This document shows positions 51,509 through 60,213 of a stretch of DNA of 64,000 bases, one piece after another. This DNA comes from Arthrobacter sp. ISL-65 (GTDB lineage: Bacteria > Actinomycetota > Actinomycetes > Actinomycetales > Micrococcaceae), in the NCBI RefSeq assembly GCF_018613795.1, contig NZ_JAGGPN010000028.1, forward strand, positions 62,001 to 126,000, written 5' to 3'. A program made the translations under genes and the position numbers. The notes beneath the pieces are model-generated. The model made no database searches, was not told the DNA's origin, and saw only the letters and a program-made list of their open reading frames with translations. Every line of letters begins with the position of its first letter. Position 1 is the stretch's first letter.

Positions 51509-51718
51509 CGGGTCATAAAAGGTGCGAAAAGCGGTGAAATGAGCCACAAATCAGCTTTAAATGCGTTCCGTTCGGTCCAACAGGTCCGAAATGGCAAAAA
51601 GTGGGCCTTTGTCCTGTCTAACATGGCAGTACCGGAGTGGCCAGCACCCCAGCTCCACTGGCTTTCTGACGGGACCCGCCACCCTGGGGCCGTCAGCGGA
51701 AGCGCGTATCTGACCATC

Positions 51719-51747
51719 TTGAGCTTCGATTGCTTGAGCCATACTGT
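51719..51747 (+). promoter_or_regulatory. Sigma-70-type promoter of malic enzyme gene
   Basis: TTGAGC at 51719-51724 and TACTGT at 51742-51747 are separated by 17 bp. Transcription would start near 51754, giving a ~30-nt leader with AGGAG before the GTG at 51784. Confidence 0.6.
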
Positions 51748-51783
51748 GCCGTGCGCCCACGGCTAGCCACAGGAGACAACGAC

Positions 51784-52989
51784 GTGTCCACTGAAACTAT
51801 CGCTACGAACGACACCAGCGCAGCCGCAGAGCTGACTGACCAGGAGATCTTCGCTGCCCACGAGGGCGGCAAGCTTTCCATCGCCAGCACCGTCCCCCTC
51901 AGCAACAAGCGCGACCTCTCCATCGCCTACACGCCGGGCGTCGCCCAGGTCAGCCGCGCCATCCACGCTGACCCGGAACTCGCCAAGAGCCACACCTGGG
52001 CCCAGCGCCTCGTGGCCGTTGTCAGCGATGGCACGGCCGTCCTCGGCCTGGGAAACATCGGCCCCAGCGCCTCGCTGCCCGTCATGGAAGGCAAGTCTGC
52101 CCTCTTCAAGGCCTTCGGCGAGCTGGACTCCATCCCGCTGGTCCTTAACACCACCGATGTGGACGAGATCGTGGAAACCCTCGTCCGGCTGCGCCCGAGC
52201 TTCGGTGCCGTCAACCTCGAGGACATCGCCGCTCCGCGCTGCTTCGAGCTGGAAGAAAAGCTCATCGAAGCCTTGGACTGCCCCGTCATGCACGATGACC
52301 AGCACGGCACCGCCGTCGTGGTCCTCGCGGCGCTGACCGGTGCCGCCAGGGTCACCGGCCGCGGGCTCGAGGAACTCCGCGTGGTGATCTCCGGTGCCGG
52401 CGCCGCAGGCATAGCCATTGCCGAAATCCTGCTCACCGCGGGCATCGAGGACGTGGTGCTGCTGGATTCCCGCGGCGTGATCAACTCCGAGCGTGCCGAC
52501 ATCGCCGCCGACCCCGCCAGCAAGAAGGCCCAGATGGCGCAGCGCAGCAACCCGCGCAGCATCTCAGGCGGCCCCGGGGAAGCCCTGCTGGGCGCGGACG
52601 TCTTCGTCGGCGTCTCCTCCTCCAAGCTGGACGAGGAGCACCTGAAGCTGATGAACCACAGCTCCATCGTGTTCGCACTGTCCAACCCGGACCCCGAAGT
52701 CCTGCCCGAGGTCGCGTCCAAGTACGCCGCGGTGGTGGCCACCGGCCGGAGCGACTTCCCCAACCAGATCAACAACGTCCTGGCGTTCCCCGGCATCTTC
52801 CGCGGCGCGCTGGACGCCGGCGCACGCCGCATCACGCCGGCAATGAAGGTTGCCGCGGCCCGCGCCATCGCAGAACTGGCCGATGACAAGCTCTCCGCGT
52901 CCTACATCGTCCCCAGCCCGCTGGACCCGCGCGTTGCGCCGGCCGTCACGGCCGCTGTTGCCGCGGCAGTCGAAGCCGAAGCCAACTAA
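51784..52989 (+). CDS. NAD(P)-dependent malic enzyme
   Basis: A 401-residue short-form malic enzyme (oxaloacetate-decarboxylating), converting malate to pyruvate and CO2. It has LSIAYTPGVAQVSRAI near the N-terminus, GTAVLGLGNIGPSASLPVMEGKSALFKAF, the metal-binding NLEDIAAPRCFELEEKL and CPVMHDDQHGTAVVVLAAL, and a C-terminal NAD(P)-binding domain with VVISGAGAAGIAIAEILL. GTG at 51784 follows AGGAG. It is monocistronic with a strong terminator. Confidence 0.95.
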   Translation: MSTETIATNDTSAAAELTDQEIFAAHEGGKLSIASTVPLSNKRDLSIAYTPGVAQVSRAIHADPELAKSHTWAQRLVAVVSDGTAVLGLGNIGPSASLPVMEGKSALFKAFGELDSIPLVLNTTDVDEIVETLVRLRPSFGAVNLEDIAAPRCFELEEKLIEALDCPVMHDDQHGTAVVVLAALTGAARVTGRGLEELRVVISGAGAAGIAIAEILLTAGIEDVVLLDSRGVINSERADIAADPASKKAQMAQRSNPRSISGGPGEALLGADVFVGVSSSKLDEEHLKLMNHSSIVFALSNPDPEVLPEVASKYAAVVATGRSDFPNQINNVLAFPGIFRGALDAGARRITPAMKVAAARAIAELADDKLSASYIVPSPLDPRVAPAVTAAVAAAVEAEAN

Positions 52990-53065
52990 GGCCGGCTAAA
53001 GCGCCGGTCCGGAACGGCCGACGGAAGCGAACGGCTGACTGAAGGCCCAGGGCTCACTGAAGATC

Positions 53066-53105
53066 CGACGGCGGTGCCTCCCCTGCTGGGGAGGCACCGC
53101 CGTCG
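53066..53105 (+). terminator. Terminator of malic enzyme gene
   Basis: CGACGGCGGTGCCTCCCC (53066-53083) pairs perfectly with 53088-53105 across a 4-nt loop (18-bp stem). TCGTT follows. It lies 77 bp after the stop. Confidence 0.85.
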
Positions 53106-53185
53106 TCGTTCCCGGCAAAGTCCGCGCGCCGCGGCGTGCTGCCGTACTGGCCCGACCCCAGGCTGCCCCGCCCTAGACTGGGGGC

Positions 53186-53689
53186 ATGAACGCCCAAACC
53201 CTCGTGACCGTCCTGTGCGGCCTGGCCATCCTGGTTGGCGTTGCCGGCACCGTCATCCCTGTCCTGCCCGGCAGTTTCCTGATCGGCCTGAGCCTGCTGG
53301 CGTGGGCCATCTGGGGCGGCGAGGGCGTGACCGGCTGGGTGGTTTTCGCCGTGGGCATGGTGTTTGTGCTGGCAGGCATGGCGGCCAGCGCCGTCCTCGC
53401 CGGCCGCAAACTGAAGGAGCACCGGATTCCCAACCGGAGCGTCGCCGTCGGGGTTGTGCTGGGCATTGCCGGCATGTTCGTCATTCCCGTGGTGGGCCTG
53501 TTCGTGGGCTTTGCCGCCGGGCTGCTGCTCAGCGAAGTCCTGCGCACACGGAACTTGCGGGCGGCGCTGACCTCCAGCTGGGCCGCCCTGAAGGCCACGG
53601 GCCTGGGCATGCTCGCGGAGTTCGGCCTGGCCTGCCTCGCCGCCAGCACCTGGGTGGTGGGCGTGTGGGTGGGCGCAGCTTCGGCCTAG
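53186..53689 (+). CDS. DUF456 family membrane protein
   Basis: A 167-residue protein with about four to five hydrophobic segments. The N-terminus GLAILVGVAGTVIPVLPGSFLIG and the Gly-rich LGIAGMFVIPVVGLFVGFAAG are typical of DUF456 proteins. Function unknown. It is followed 26 bp later by the TPR-like gene on the same strand and may be co-transcribed with it. Confidence 0.85.
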   Translation: MNAQTLVTVLCGLAILVGVAGTVIPVLPGSFLIGLSLLAWAIWGGEGVTGWVVFAVGMVFVLAGMAASAVLAGRKLKEHRIPNRSVAVGVVLGIAGMFVIPVVGLFVGFAAGLLLSEVLRTRNLRAALTSSWAALKATGLGMLAEFGLACLAASTWVVGVWVGAASA

Positions 53690-53715
53690 TTCGGGCCGGC
53701 CACTAGCATGGAGGA

Positions 53716-54678
53716 ATGAGCGCGGGGCACTTTCCAGGACCGATCTACCGCGACACGCGCGACCTCACACCCTTTGGCTGCGGCAAGGTCCGCACGCCGG
53801 TCCGCGAAATAGCCGAGGGCATGGGCGGGCTGATCCACGGCGTACTCGGAGGCGGGGACTCCCGGATCAGCGTGGACGGCAGCGTGCCGCGGCTCAAGCT
53901 GCTGCCCGGCAAAGCTGCCAGGACCGTGTACGACGCCATCTTTTCCAACACCGACCCCAACAGGCTTATCGCCGCCGGCCGCGCCTATCCCGGCTGGGCC
54001 GGGCTCTGCTGCGTGATGGCCGGCCTCCTCGCCTACAAGCAGGGCGGCTACCTGCGGGCCGCGGAGCTCCTGCAGCGCGGGCTTTCCATCAGGAACGACG
54101 ACGAAGCCAACCAGTTCGCCGCCAGTTACCTCACGCACGTGGTCACCCGGGTGGAAGTCGCCGAACGCGTCGTGGTACCGGTGCTGTTCAGCGAGGAGTC
54201 GGTATTCCTGGCGCTCTCCCATTCCCTCCGGGAAACGGGACAGACCGAGGCTGCCCTTGAAACGCTGGTCAGGCTGCCGCCGTCGTTGCCCACCGCGCTG
54301 GCGAGATGCGCACTCGCCGCAGCCCTGGGCCGGGACCAGGAGGTGGTGGTCTGGACCGAGGGCCTGATGAACGCCGACGACCTCTCCGCGGCGCTGCTCC
54401 TGGTGCGGGCGCGCTCCCTCCGCCGGCTCGGCGCCCACAGCCAGGCCCAGCAGGCACTCAAGGAAGTCCTGCGGCGGCAGAAGACCAGCATGTCTCTGCG
54501 CAATGACGCCCTGACCGACCGTGCCCTGATATTGCTGGACAACGGGCGGAAGTCCCTCAATCCGCGGGACTGGCAGCGCGGCAAGAAGGCGGAGCTTGAA
54601 ACCTTCGAGGTCATCCGGAAGGACATCGAGGCGCGCCGGGCGTGGGAACAGAAGTGGAAGCAGTTCGGCGGGGACTGA
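53716..54678 (+). CDS. TPR-like helical hypothetical protein
   Basis: A 320-residue cytoplasmic protein without a signal peptide. Helix pairs resembling tetratricopeptide repeats are visible (GLLAYKQGGYLRAAELLQRGLSI, SHSLRETGQTEAALETLVRLP, RSLRRLGAHSQAQQALKEVL). The N-terminal ~70 residues are distinct. The protein ends with charged RAWEQKWKQF. The family is not recognised; a scaffolding role is possible. Confidence 0.7.
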   Translation: MSAGHFPGPIYRDTRDLTPFGCGKVRTPVREIAEGMGGLIHGVLGGGDSRISVDGSVPRLKLLPGKAARTVYDAIFSNTDPNRLIAAGRAYPGWAGLCCVMAGLLAYKQGGYLRAAELLQRGLSIRNDDEANQFAASYLTHVVTRVEVAERVVVPVLFSEESVFLALSHSLRETGQTEAALETLVRLPPSLPTALARCALAAALGRDQEVVVWTEGLMNADDLSAALLLVRARSLRRLGAHSQAQQALKEVLRRQKTSMSLRNDALTDRALILLDNGRKSLNPRDWQRGKKAELETFEVIRKDIEARRAWEQKWKQFGGD

Positions 54679-54722
54679 GGCGGGCTCTTGTGGGCAGTAC
54701 AGGGCCGCGATACAACGGACCC

Positions 54723-55082
54723 ATGACTGACGCAATCAGGCAGTGGATGGACAAGTACATCGCGGCGTGGACCACGAACGACCCCGCGGATATAGGGGCG
54801 CTCTTCACGGAGGAGGCCGTATACGCCACGCGGCCCTACGACCCTGACCCGTGGCGGGGCCGCGAACAGATCGTGCAGCGCTGGATCGGGTCGGCGGACC
54901 AGCCGGAGGACTGGACGTTCGAATGGTCGCTGCTGGGGTCCGACGGCGACCTCGCGTTCGTGCAGGGCCGCACCGCGTACCTTGATGACCGCCCGAACTA
55001 CGAGAACCTGTGGGTGATCCGGCTCGATGCCGACGGGCGGGCCTCGGGCTTCACCGAGTGGTTCATGGAGCAAAAGGTCTGA
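54723..55082 (+). CDS. SnoaL/NTF2-like protein
   Basis: A 119-residue cone-fold protein. RQWMDKYIAAWTTNDPADIGALFTEEAVYATRP is the typical N-terminal helix-turn of SnoaL-like proteins, and the barrel follows (AFVQGRTAYLDD, LWVIRLDADGRASGFTEWFMEQ). Such proteins act as small isomerases, hydrolases or binding proteins; no catalytic role can be assigned. ATG at 54723 is chosen over a longer upstream frame that would overlap the TPR-like gene. Confidence 0.86.
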   Translation: MTDAIRQWMDKYIAAWTTNDPADIGALFTEEAVYATRPYDPDPWRGREQIVQRWIGSADQPEDWTFEWSLLGSDGDLAFVQGRTAYLDDRPNYENLWVIRLDADGRASGFTEWFMEQKV

Positions 55083-55134
55083 GCCTGCCGCTGGCCCGGC
55101 TTCGAGGCGGACGGGCTTCCGGACGAACCTGCCT

Positions 55135-55782
55135 CTATACGAACCTGCCCAGGGCCGGAAGCAGCTGCTCCGAGAGCAGCGCGGCGCCCAGGAGCACCAT
55201 GATGATGCCGCTGGTCAGCGTCACGCGGCGGGCCGCGTCCGGCCGGGACTGCAGCAGTTTCCGCGACAGCAGGGCCACGCAGGTGTACACGAGGGCCGCA
55301 AGCAGCACGAAGGTCAGCCCCAGCAGTCCGGACTGCACCGGCACGGGCAGCGGCGCGTCGGCGCTGACGAACTGCGGCACGAGGGCCAGGAAGAACAGCA
55401 GGCCCTTGGGATTGATGCCGCTGGTCCCCATGCCCTGGAAGAAGGACCGGAGCTGGTTCTGCCCCGGATTCCCGACGGCGGCCGCGGCCGTGAAGCTCGC
55501 ACCACGCCATGACCTGATGGTGACGGTCCCCAGCCACAGCAGGTAGACGGCACCGGCCACCGTGATCCACCCCAGCAGGCCCGGCATGCTGGCCAGTACT
55601 GCGGCGAGCCCGGCCACCATGAGGACGGTGTGCAGCACGTATCCGCTGCACAGCCCCGCCACGGCGGGCACGAAACTGCGGCGGCCCAGGCCCGCGGTGA
55701 TCGAGTAGGCCCAGTCCACCCCCGGGGTGCAGGCGAGGGCGGCTGCGACCACGATAAAGGCGAGGAAAAGCTGGGGGTTCAT
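55135..55782 (-). CDS. LysE-family amino acid exporter
   Basis: A 215-residue protein with six predicted helices. The N-terminal AAALACTPGVDWAYSITAGLG matches the LysE/RhtB family (TPGP-type motif read here as TPGVD), followed by GINPKGLLFFLALVPQFV with the conserved NPK. It exports amino acids or related metabolites. AGGAG precedes the ATG at 55782. It is divergent from an AsnC/Lrp regulator, so expression probably responds to the exported amino acid. Confidence 0.92.
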   Translation of the reverse strand: MNPQLFLAFIVVAAALACTPGVDWAYSITAGLGRRSFVPAVAGLCSGYVLHTVLMVAGLAAVLASMPGLLGWITVAGAVYLLWLGTVTIRSWRGASFTAAAAVGNPGQNQLRSFFQGMGTSGINPKGLLFFLALVPQFVSADAPLPVPVQSGLLGLTFVLLAALVYTCVALLSRKLLQSRPDAARRVTLTSGIIMVLLGAALLSEQLLPALGRFV

Positions 55783-55874
55783 GGCGGGCTCCTGCGTGTT
55801 GGGCTGTAAGAAAAGCCTAGGCAAAACGCGTCCAGAAGTGCTCTCCAATTTCGCCCGGATCGCGGCGGCTGGAG

Positions 55875-55880
55875 TAAGAT
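55875..55880 (+). promoter_or_regulatory. -10 box placing the AsnC transcript start at its GTG
   Basis: TAAGAT at 55875-55880 lies seven bases before the GTG at 55887, suggesting a leaderless mRNA for the AsnC-type regulator. A weak GGAG at 55871 is an alternative translation signal. Confidence 0.5.
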
Positions 55881-55886
55881 TTTTGC

Positions 55887-56342
55887 GTGATTGACCATAT
55901 CGACAGAAGCATTTTGCGCCACCTCAAAGAGGACGGCAGAATGACTGCCACGGCGCTGGCCGCCAAGGTGGGGCTCACCGTTGCCCCGTGCCATCGCCGG
56001 CTCCGGGACCTTGAGCAGTCCGGCGTGATCCGCGGCTACAAAGCGGACATTGACCCGGCCGCCGTCGGGCTTGGCTTTGAGGCAATTGTGTTCGTGACGC
56101 TCCGGCAGGTGGACCGCCCCACCATGGAGATCTTCGAGAACCGGGTGGCGGAGAACCCGAACATCGTGGAGGCGCAGCGGCTGTTCGGCTCCCCGGACTA
56201 CCTGCTGAAGGTTATCGCGGCGGACCTGCCCTCTTACCAGCGTTTCTACGACAGTGAGCTGACGGTGCTGCCCGGGGTGGAGCGGATGACCTCAACCCTG
56301 GTGATGAAGAACCTGAAATCCAACGTAGGCCCGCCCGTCTGA
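55887..56342 (+). CDS. Lrp/AsnC-family regulator
   Basis: A 151-residue regulator. The N-terminal HTH (MTATALAAKVGLTVAPCHRRLRDLEQSGVIRGYKADID) is followed by a RAM ligand-binding domain (EAIVFVTLRQVDR, PDYLLKVIAADLPSYQRF). It is divergent from the LysE-type exporter, an arrangement where an Lrp-type protein senses an amino acid and controls its export. The GTG start appears near-leaderless. Confidence 0.93.
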   Translation: MIDHIDRSILRHLKEDGRMTATALAAKVGLTVAPCHRRLRDLEQSGVIRGYKADIDPAAVGLGFEAIVFVTLRQVDRPTMEIFENRVAENPNIVEAQRLFGSPDYLLKVIAADLPSYQRFYDSELTVLPGVERMTSTLVMKNLKSNVGPPV

Positions 56343-56385
56343 GGCGGCGTGCCCGCCGTCGTCCCCGAGCGCGAACGTTCCACTA

Positions 56386-56449
56386 GCGCGAACGAACACT
56401 TGGGGCCCCGAATCCGAGTGGATCAGGGGCCCCAAGTGTCCGTTCGCGC
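56386..56449. terminator. Long hairpin between convergent genes
   Basis: A 24-nt arm at 56386-56409 (GCGCGAACGAACACTTGGGG and CCCC) pairs with 56426-56449 with one mismatch and a 16-nt loop. A partial extra copy GCGCGAACGTTC starts at 56370. It should terminate both the AsnC gene and the metalloprotease gene. Confidence 0.8.
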
Positions 56450-56466
56450 CTAACTGTCTCCCGTGC

Positions 56467-59196
56467 TCAGCGGGGATTCAGGATCACGCTGCGGAAGCTC
56501 CCGGTCCCCGTCCCGCTGTAAAGAACGAGCGTCCCGTCCGGTGCTACGGCGACGAGATTCGGGCTACCTGTCCCAGTGAACCGACCCACTCCTGCCATGG
56601 CGGTGTAGGTGTTCCATCCGGCGCCAATCTGTCTCCGTGCAAGGAAACCCGACGCACCATTGCCGGGATAGAGAAGGAGCGTCCCATCCTGCATCCGCGC
56701 CATCAGGTCGGCCTTCCCGTCGCCGTTGAAGTCGCCTGCGCCGATGACGTCAGACAAGGAGTTCCAACCGTCGCCGATCTGCTTCCTGGGCTGGAAGCCC
56801 CCCGTGCCGCTGCCCGGGTAAAGCCACATCGTGCCGTCCGCCGACTGTCCCATAATGTCCGCCCTCCCGTCGCCGCTGAAGTCGCCGGGTGCAAGTATCC
56901 GGGAAAAGACGTTCCAGCCGTTGCCGATCCGTTTCGAGGGATAGAAGTTGCCCTTGCCATCGCTGGGGTACATCAGCAGCCCGCCATCAGGGGAAGCTGC
57001 GATCAGATCCGGACCGCCCGCGCCGTCGAAGTTCCCGGCGGAGAGTATTTGGGTGAACGCGTTCCAGCCGCTGCCGATCAGGCGAGAGGTCCGGAAGCCG
57101 CCAGAACCATTGCCCGCATAGAGCAGCAGGTCTCCTTGGGACGTACGGGCGAGGATATCCGGCCGTCCATCACCATCGAAGTCTCCCGCCTCCCAGACCT
57201 TATCGAACCGGCCCCAGCCGGCACCGATTCTCAGGCGCCCTGCGAAGCCTCCTGATCCGTTTCCAGCATGAACTGTCATTGAGCCCGCTGTGCTGGCGGC
57301 CAGCATGTCGGTTTTTCCATCGCCCGTGAAATCCTGGTCACCGACGATGTCCGCCACGCCGTTCCAGCCCGTGGACATGGTTTTCCGGGGCCCGAACCCC
57401 CCGGTTCGATTTCCGGGATAAAGGTAGACCACTCCGTCGCTTGAGCGCGCCAGCAGACCGGGCGTATCCTCCGCCAGGCCGTTGGCTGAAGCCACAGCAG
57501 TGAACGCCTGCCACCCGGAGCCCACTTGGCGCGCGGCAGCAAAGCCGCCGATCCCTTTACCGGGGTACAGCAGGAGGGCGCCATCGCCCCGGATGGCCAG
57601 CAGGTCCCGCTTGCTGTCACCGTCGAAATCACCCGCGGCTACGACGCGTTTGAAGATCTGCCACCCGGAGCCAATCTGCTTTCGCGGCTGGAAGCCGCCG
57701 GTTCCGCTGCCGGGGTAAAGCCACAGGCCGCCGTCGGAGGTGCGGGCAATGATGTCCGACTGCCCGTCCCCGTTGAAGTCACCGTTGCCTAGGACCAGGT
57801 TGAAGGCATTCCAGCCGGAACCGATCCTGACCGGGGTGCCGAGCTTGTTTCCGCCCAGTCCGGGGAGCAGCAGGAGCGAACCGTCGGTTTCGCGGGAGAT
57901 CATGTCCGCCCGGCCGTCCCCGTTGAAGTCACCGGCAGAGAACTGAATTTTGGTGTGGAGGGCGAGGTCGGCGTCGATGGTGACGGTGGCCGAGGTGGCG
58001 GTGACGGCATTGATGGTGACCCGGGTTCCCGCATGCGTGATGAACGTGCTGCCGGCCTGCCAGGTGTGATTGGTGGCGTAGTACCCGCTGAACGGAACGG
58101 TGGACGGCATCAGCGCCAGCGAGGACGAGGGGGTGGCGCCGCCCCGCTGGACCACCTTCACGCCCCGGTTACCCGCGGGCCCGCTGGCCAGGTACGCGTC
58201 GTAGCCGGCGGGCTGCCGGAGCTCCAGGTAGTAGACCTCCTTGCTGACCGGATCGGTGAACTTCACCGCGCGGTAGGCCAGCTTCGTGTCGCCCCAGGGC
58301 TTCAGTGCGTAGCTCTTCACGCCGGAAGCCACGCCGAGGTCGCGGATGTCGGTGGCTGTGCCCAAGCCCCTGGCTTCCCAGAACGGGGCGCTGATCACGG
58401 GCATGTTGTAGCTGGACATTCCCATCAGGTCAGTGCTGTCACCGTATTCCCGGATGTAGCAGGAGGAATCGGTGAACTGCCCGGTGCTCGTGACGCCCAC
58501 ATCCGAGACGCCGCTGCTGCACTGCAGGGCATCGGCGTGCATGGATCCCAGGACGTGCCCGAACTCGTGAGCGATCACGCTGTTGGTGAAGCCGCTGACT
58601 TGCGGCATCAGTACACGGCCGCTGTTGCCCGTGCTGCTGTAGCCGGCGCCGAGTGCGCCGCCGGAGAGCGTGGCGCTGGGGACGAAGATCACCAGTGACT
58701 TGTTGAGTCCGTAGGTCCACTTCAGCTCGGTGGTGATCTTGTTGATCATGTCGTAGTAGGAGTCCGTCGACCGCGCTGCGGAAACATGGCCTACTTTCGT
58801 CAGATTCGGGTTCACCGTCATCGAAATGCGGCCGCCGGACATGGCCTTCCAGTAGCTGCTGGTGGCGGTGACGGCGCGCTTTGCTGCTTCAATGTCGACG
58901 GTGCTGCTCCCGGTGTCCGCCAGCTTTGCAGTGACGAGCTGGACCGTGAGGGGCGCTGACGCCGTTCCCCCGGCCTCAGTCTGGAGGGCCAGTCCGGCAG
59001 GCGGCCCGTCCGCCGGGACGCCCGGCGCGGACTCGTATCCGTGGTGCTCCTGTTCCGTCGGGGACTGCACCGGCAGTGCGGTGCCGCCCGCGGCAGGATC
59101 TGTGGCCGCCATTGCGGTGGCGGGAAGCGAGACGAGGCCCGCGGCGAGAACCAGCAAGCCGGTGACCGACGCGATTGAACGGGAAAAAGAGCGCAT
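56467..59196 (-). CDS. Secreted metzincin-type metalloprotease with FG-GAP repeats
   Basis: A 909-residue secreted protein. A Sec signal (residues 1-30, ending AMAA) precedes a protease domain of ~350 residues with the zinc motif HEFGHVLGSMHAD (HExxHxxGxxH) and a downstream Met-turn DLMGMSSYN. The C-terminal half holds about ten ~50-residue FG-GAP/VCBS-like repeats with GDFNGDGRAD-type calcium loops; two (ANGLAEDTPG, GRFTGTGSPN) are degenerate. ATG at 59196 follows AAGGA five bases upstream. It resembles M11-type metzincins. Its substrate is extracellular protein. Confidence 0.87.
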   Translation of the reverse strand: MRSFSRSIASVTGLLVLAAGLVSLPATAMAATDPAAGGTALPVQSPTEQEHHGYESAPGVPADGPPAGLALQTEAGGTASAPLTVQLVTAKLADTGSSTVDIEAAKRAVTATSSYWKAMSGGRISMTVNPNLTKVGHVSAARSTDSYYDMINKITTELKWTYGLNKSLVIFVPSATLSGGALGAGYSSTGNSGRVLMPQVSGFTNSVIAHEFGHVLGSMHADALQCSSGVSDVGVTSTGQFTDSSCYIREYGDSTDLMGMSSYNMPVISAPFWEARGLGTATDIRDLGVASGVKSYALKPWGDTKLAYRAVKFTDPVSKEVYYLELRQPAGYDAYLASGPAGNRGVKVVQRGGATPSSSLALMPSTVPFSGYYATNHTWQAGSTFITHAGTRVTINAVTATSATVTIDADLALHTKIQFSAGDFNGDGRADMISRETDGSLLLLPGLGGNKLGTPVRIGSGWNAFNLVLGNGDFNGDGQSDIIARTSDGGLWLYPGSGTGGFQPRKQIGSGWQIFKRVVAAGDFDGDSKRDLLAIRGDGALLLYPGKGIGGFAAARQVGSGWQAFTAVASANGLAEDTPGLLARSSDGVVYLYPGNRTGGFGPRKTMSTGWNGVADIVGDQDFTGDGKTDMLAASTAGSMTVHAGNGSGGFAGRLRIGAGWGRFDKVWEAGDFDGDGRPDILARTSQGDLLLYAGNGSGGFRTSRLIGSGWNAFTQILSAGNFDGAGGPDLIAASPDGGLLMYPSDGKGNFYPSKRIGNGWNVFSRILAPGDFSGDGRADIMGQSADGTMWLYPGSGTGGFQPRKQIGDGWNSLSDVIGAGDFNGDGKADLMARMQDGTLLLYPGNGASGFLARRQIGAGWNTYTAMAGVGRFTGTGSPNLVAVAPDGTLVLYSGTGTGSFRSVILNPR

Positions 59197-59382
59197 TGAG
59201 TTCCTTATTGAGACCGACCCCCCGGCGGAGACCCTGAGTGAACAATGCACCCGCTGCGTGCCCAGCGCTGCGGCAGATGCTGAATCAGGTTACAGTCGCC
59301 ACCGCAGGACGGCCGCCGGAATATCCGCAGTTTTCCCCTATGATTTGCGCAGTATCGGAGCGGCACTCCGAGGGGGCCTAAG

Positions 59383-59850
59383 TCAGTGCTCTAGGAGGCC
59401 CGTGGTCCGGTAGGGAATCACCTCGCGCAGGAACATGCTGGTGGACGTCCGCACGATTCCCGGGCACAGCCGGATCTCCTCGGAAACCCGGTACAGGTCA
59501 TCAGGGCTGGTGGCCACCACTCGGATCAGCAGGTCCGTGTCGCCGGCAGGGGCATGGCATTCCAGTACTTCCGGGATTTCGCGCAGCGCGGCGATGGCTT
59601 CGTTGAGGTGGCTCTGGTCCAGTTCGGCGCTGACCGCGGCGGCAACACCCCTGCCCAGGGCCGCGGGAAGCACTCGGCTGCTGTTGGGCCGGAGGGCGCC
59701 CGACGCCGTCATCCGCTCCAGGCGCGACTGTACAGTCCCGCGGGCCAGGCCCAGCCGCTGGGACAGGACCATGATGGGCAGCCGCGGATCCTCGTCCAAG
59801 GCGGCAAGGATCCGCCGGTCCGTCGCGTCGAGCTGCTGCAATCTGATCAC
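59383..59850 (-). CDS. Lrp/AsnC-family regulator
   Basis: A 155-residue regulator from GTG 59850. The HTH reads LPIMVLSQRLGLARGTVQSRLERMTASGALR and the RAM domain includes EVLECHAPAGDTDLLIRVVATSPDDLYRV. An in-frame extension to 59946 exists but is less typical in length. No partner gene adjoins: downstream is the protease promoter, upstream the divergent gluQ. Target unknown. Confidence 0.88.
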   Translation of the reverse strand: MIRLQQLDATDRRILAALDEDPRLPIMVLSQRLGLARGTVQSRLERMTASGALRPNSSRVLPAALGRGVAAAVSAELDQSHLNEAIAALREIPEVLECHAPAGDTDLLIRVVATSPDDLYRVSEEIRLCPGIVRTSTSMFLREVIPYRTTGLLEH

Positions 59851-60123
59851 TCCCTGTCCTGTTTCAGCATGCGCGACTGGACAGATTGACCAGTCCATTC
59901 CATGCCCATTGCGCCTACTGTAGGTCTTCTGCTCAGATAGTGGCAACGCAGGCGACGGTTACCCCCGAAGCCAGCAGGCTACAGGCTCCCGGCACATCAC
60001 CCGGCCCCCTGGACCACGCTTCCCGCAAGGAGGTAGCCGCTGATTGACACTTGTTCACGCATTCGTCTTTCCGCAGGAAGTGCCTCGATTTCCGGAACTG
60101 CGTTCCGTTCGGGACAGGCACGG

Positions 60124-60188
60124 CAAGAGCCCCTGAGCCACCGATTCCCGGCCAACGCCCGGAGTGCGCGGTAGCTGAGGGGCTCTTG
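60124..60188. repeat. Imperfect hairpin upstream of gluQ
   Basis: CAAGAGCCCCT (60124-60134) pairs with AGGGGCTCTTG (60178-60188); after one mismatch the stem extends by three bases. It lies 26 bp before the gluQ ATG. The remaining gap (59851-60123) shows no gene. A leader attenuator, terminator or dispersed repeat are all possible. Confidence 0.5.
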
Positions 60189-60213
60189 TGGTGTTCGGCA
60201 TAGGGTGGAGGGC

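Noticed and set aside
51495..51783. Small gene between the TetR and malic enzyme genes
   Set aside because: Available frames lack ribosome sites and recognisable composition; a promoter occupies the right part.
59947..60213. T-box or other riboswitch before gluQ
   Set aside because: No T-box (TGGNACC-like) sequence or conserved riboswitch core is visible, only a simple hairpin.
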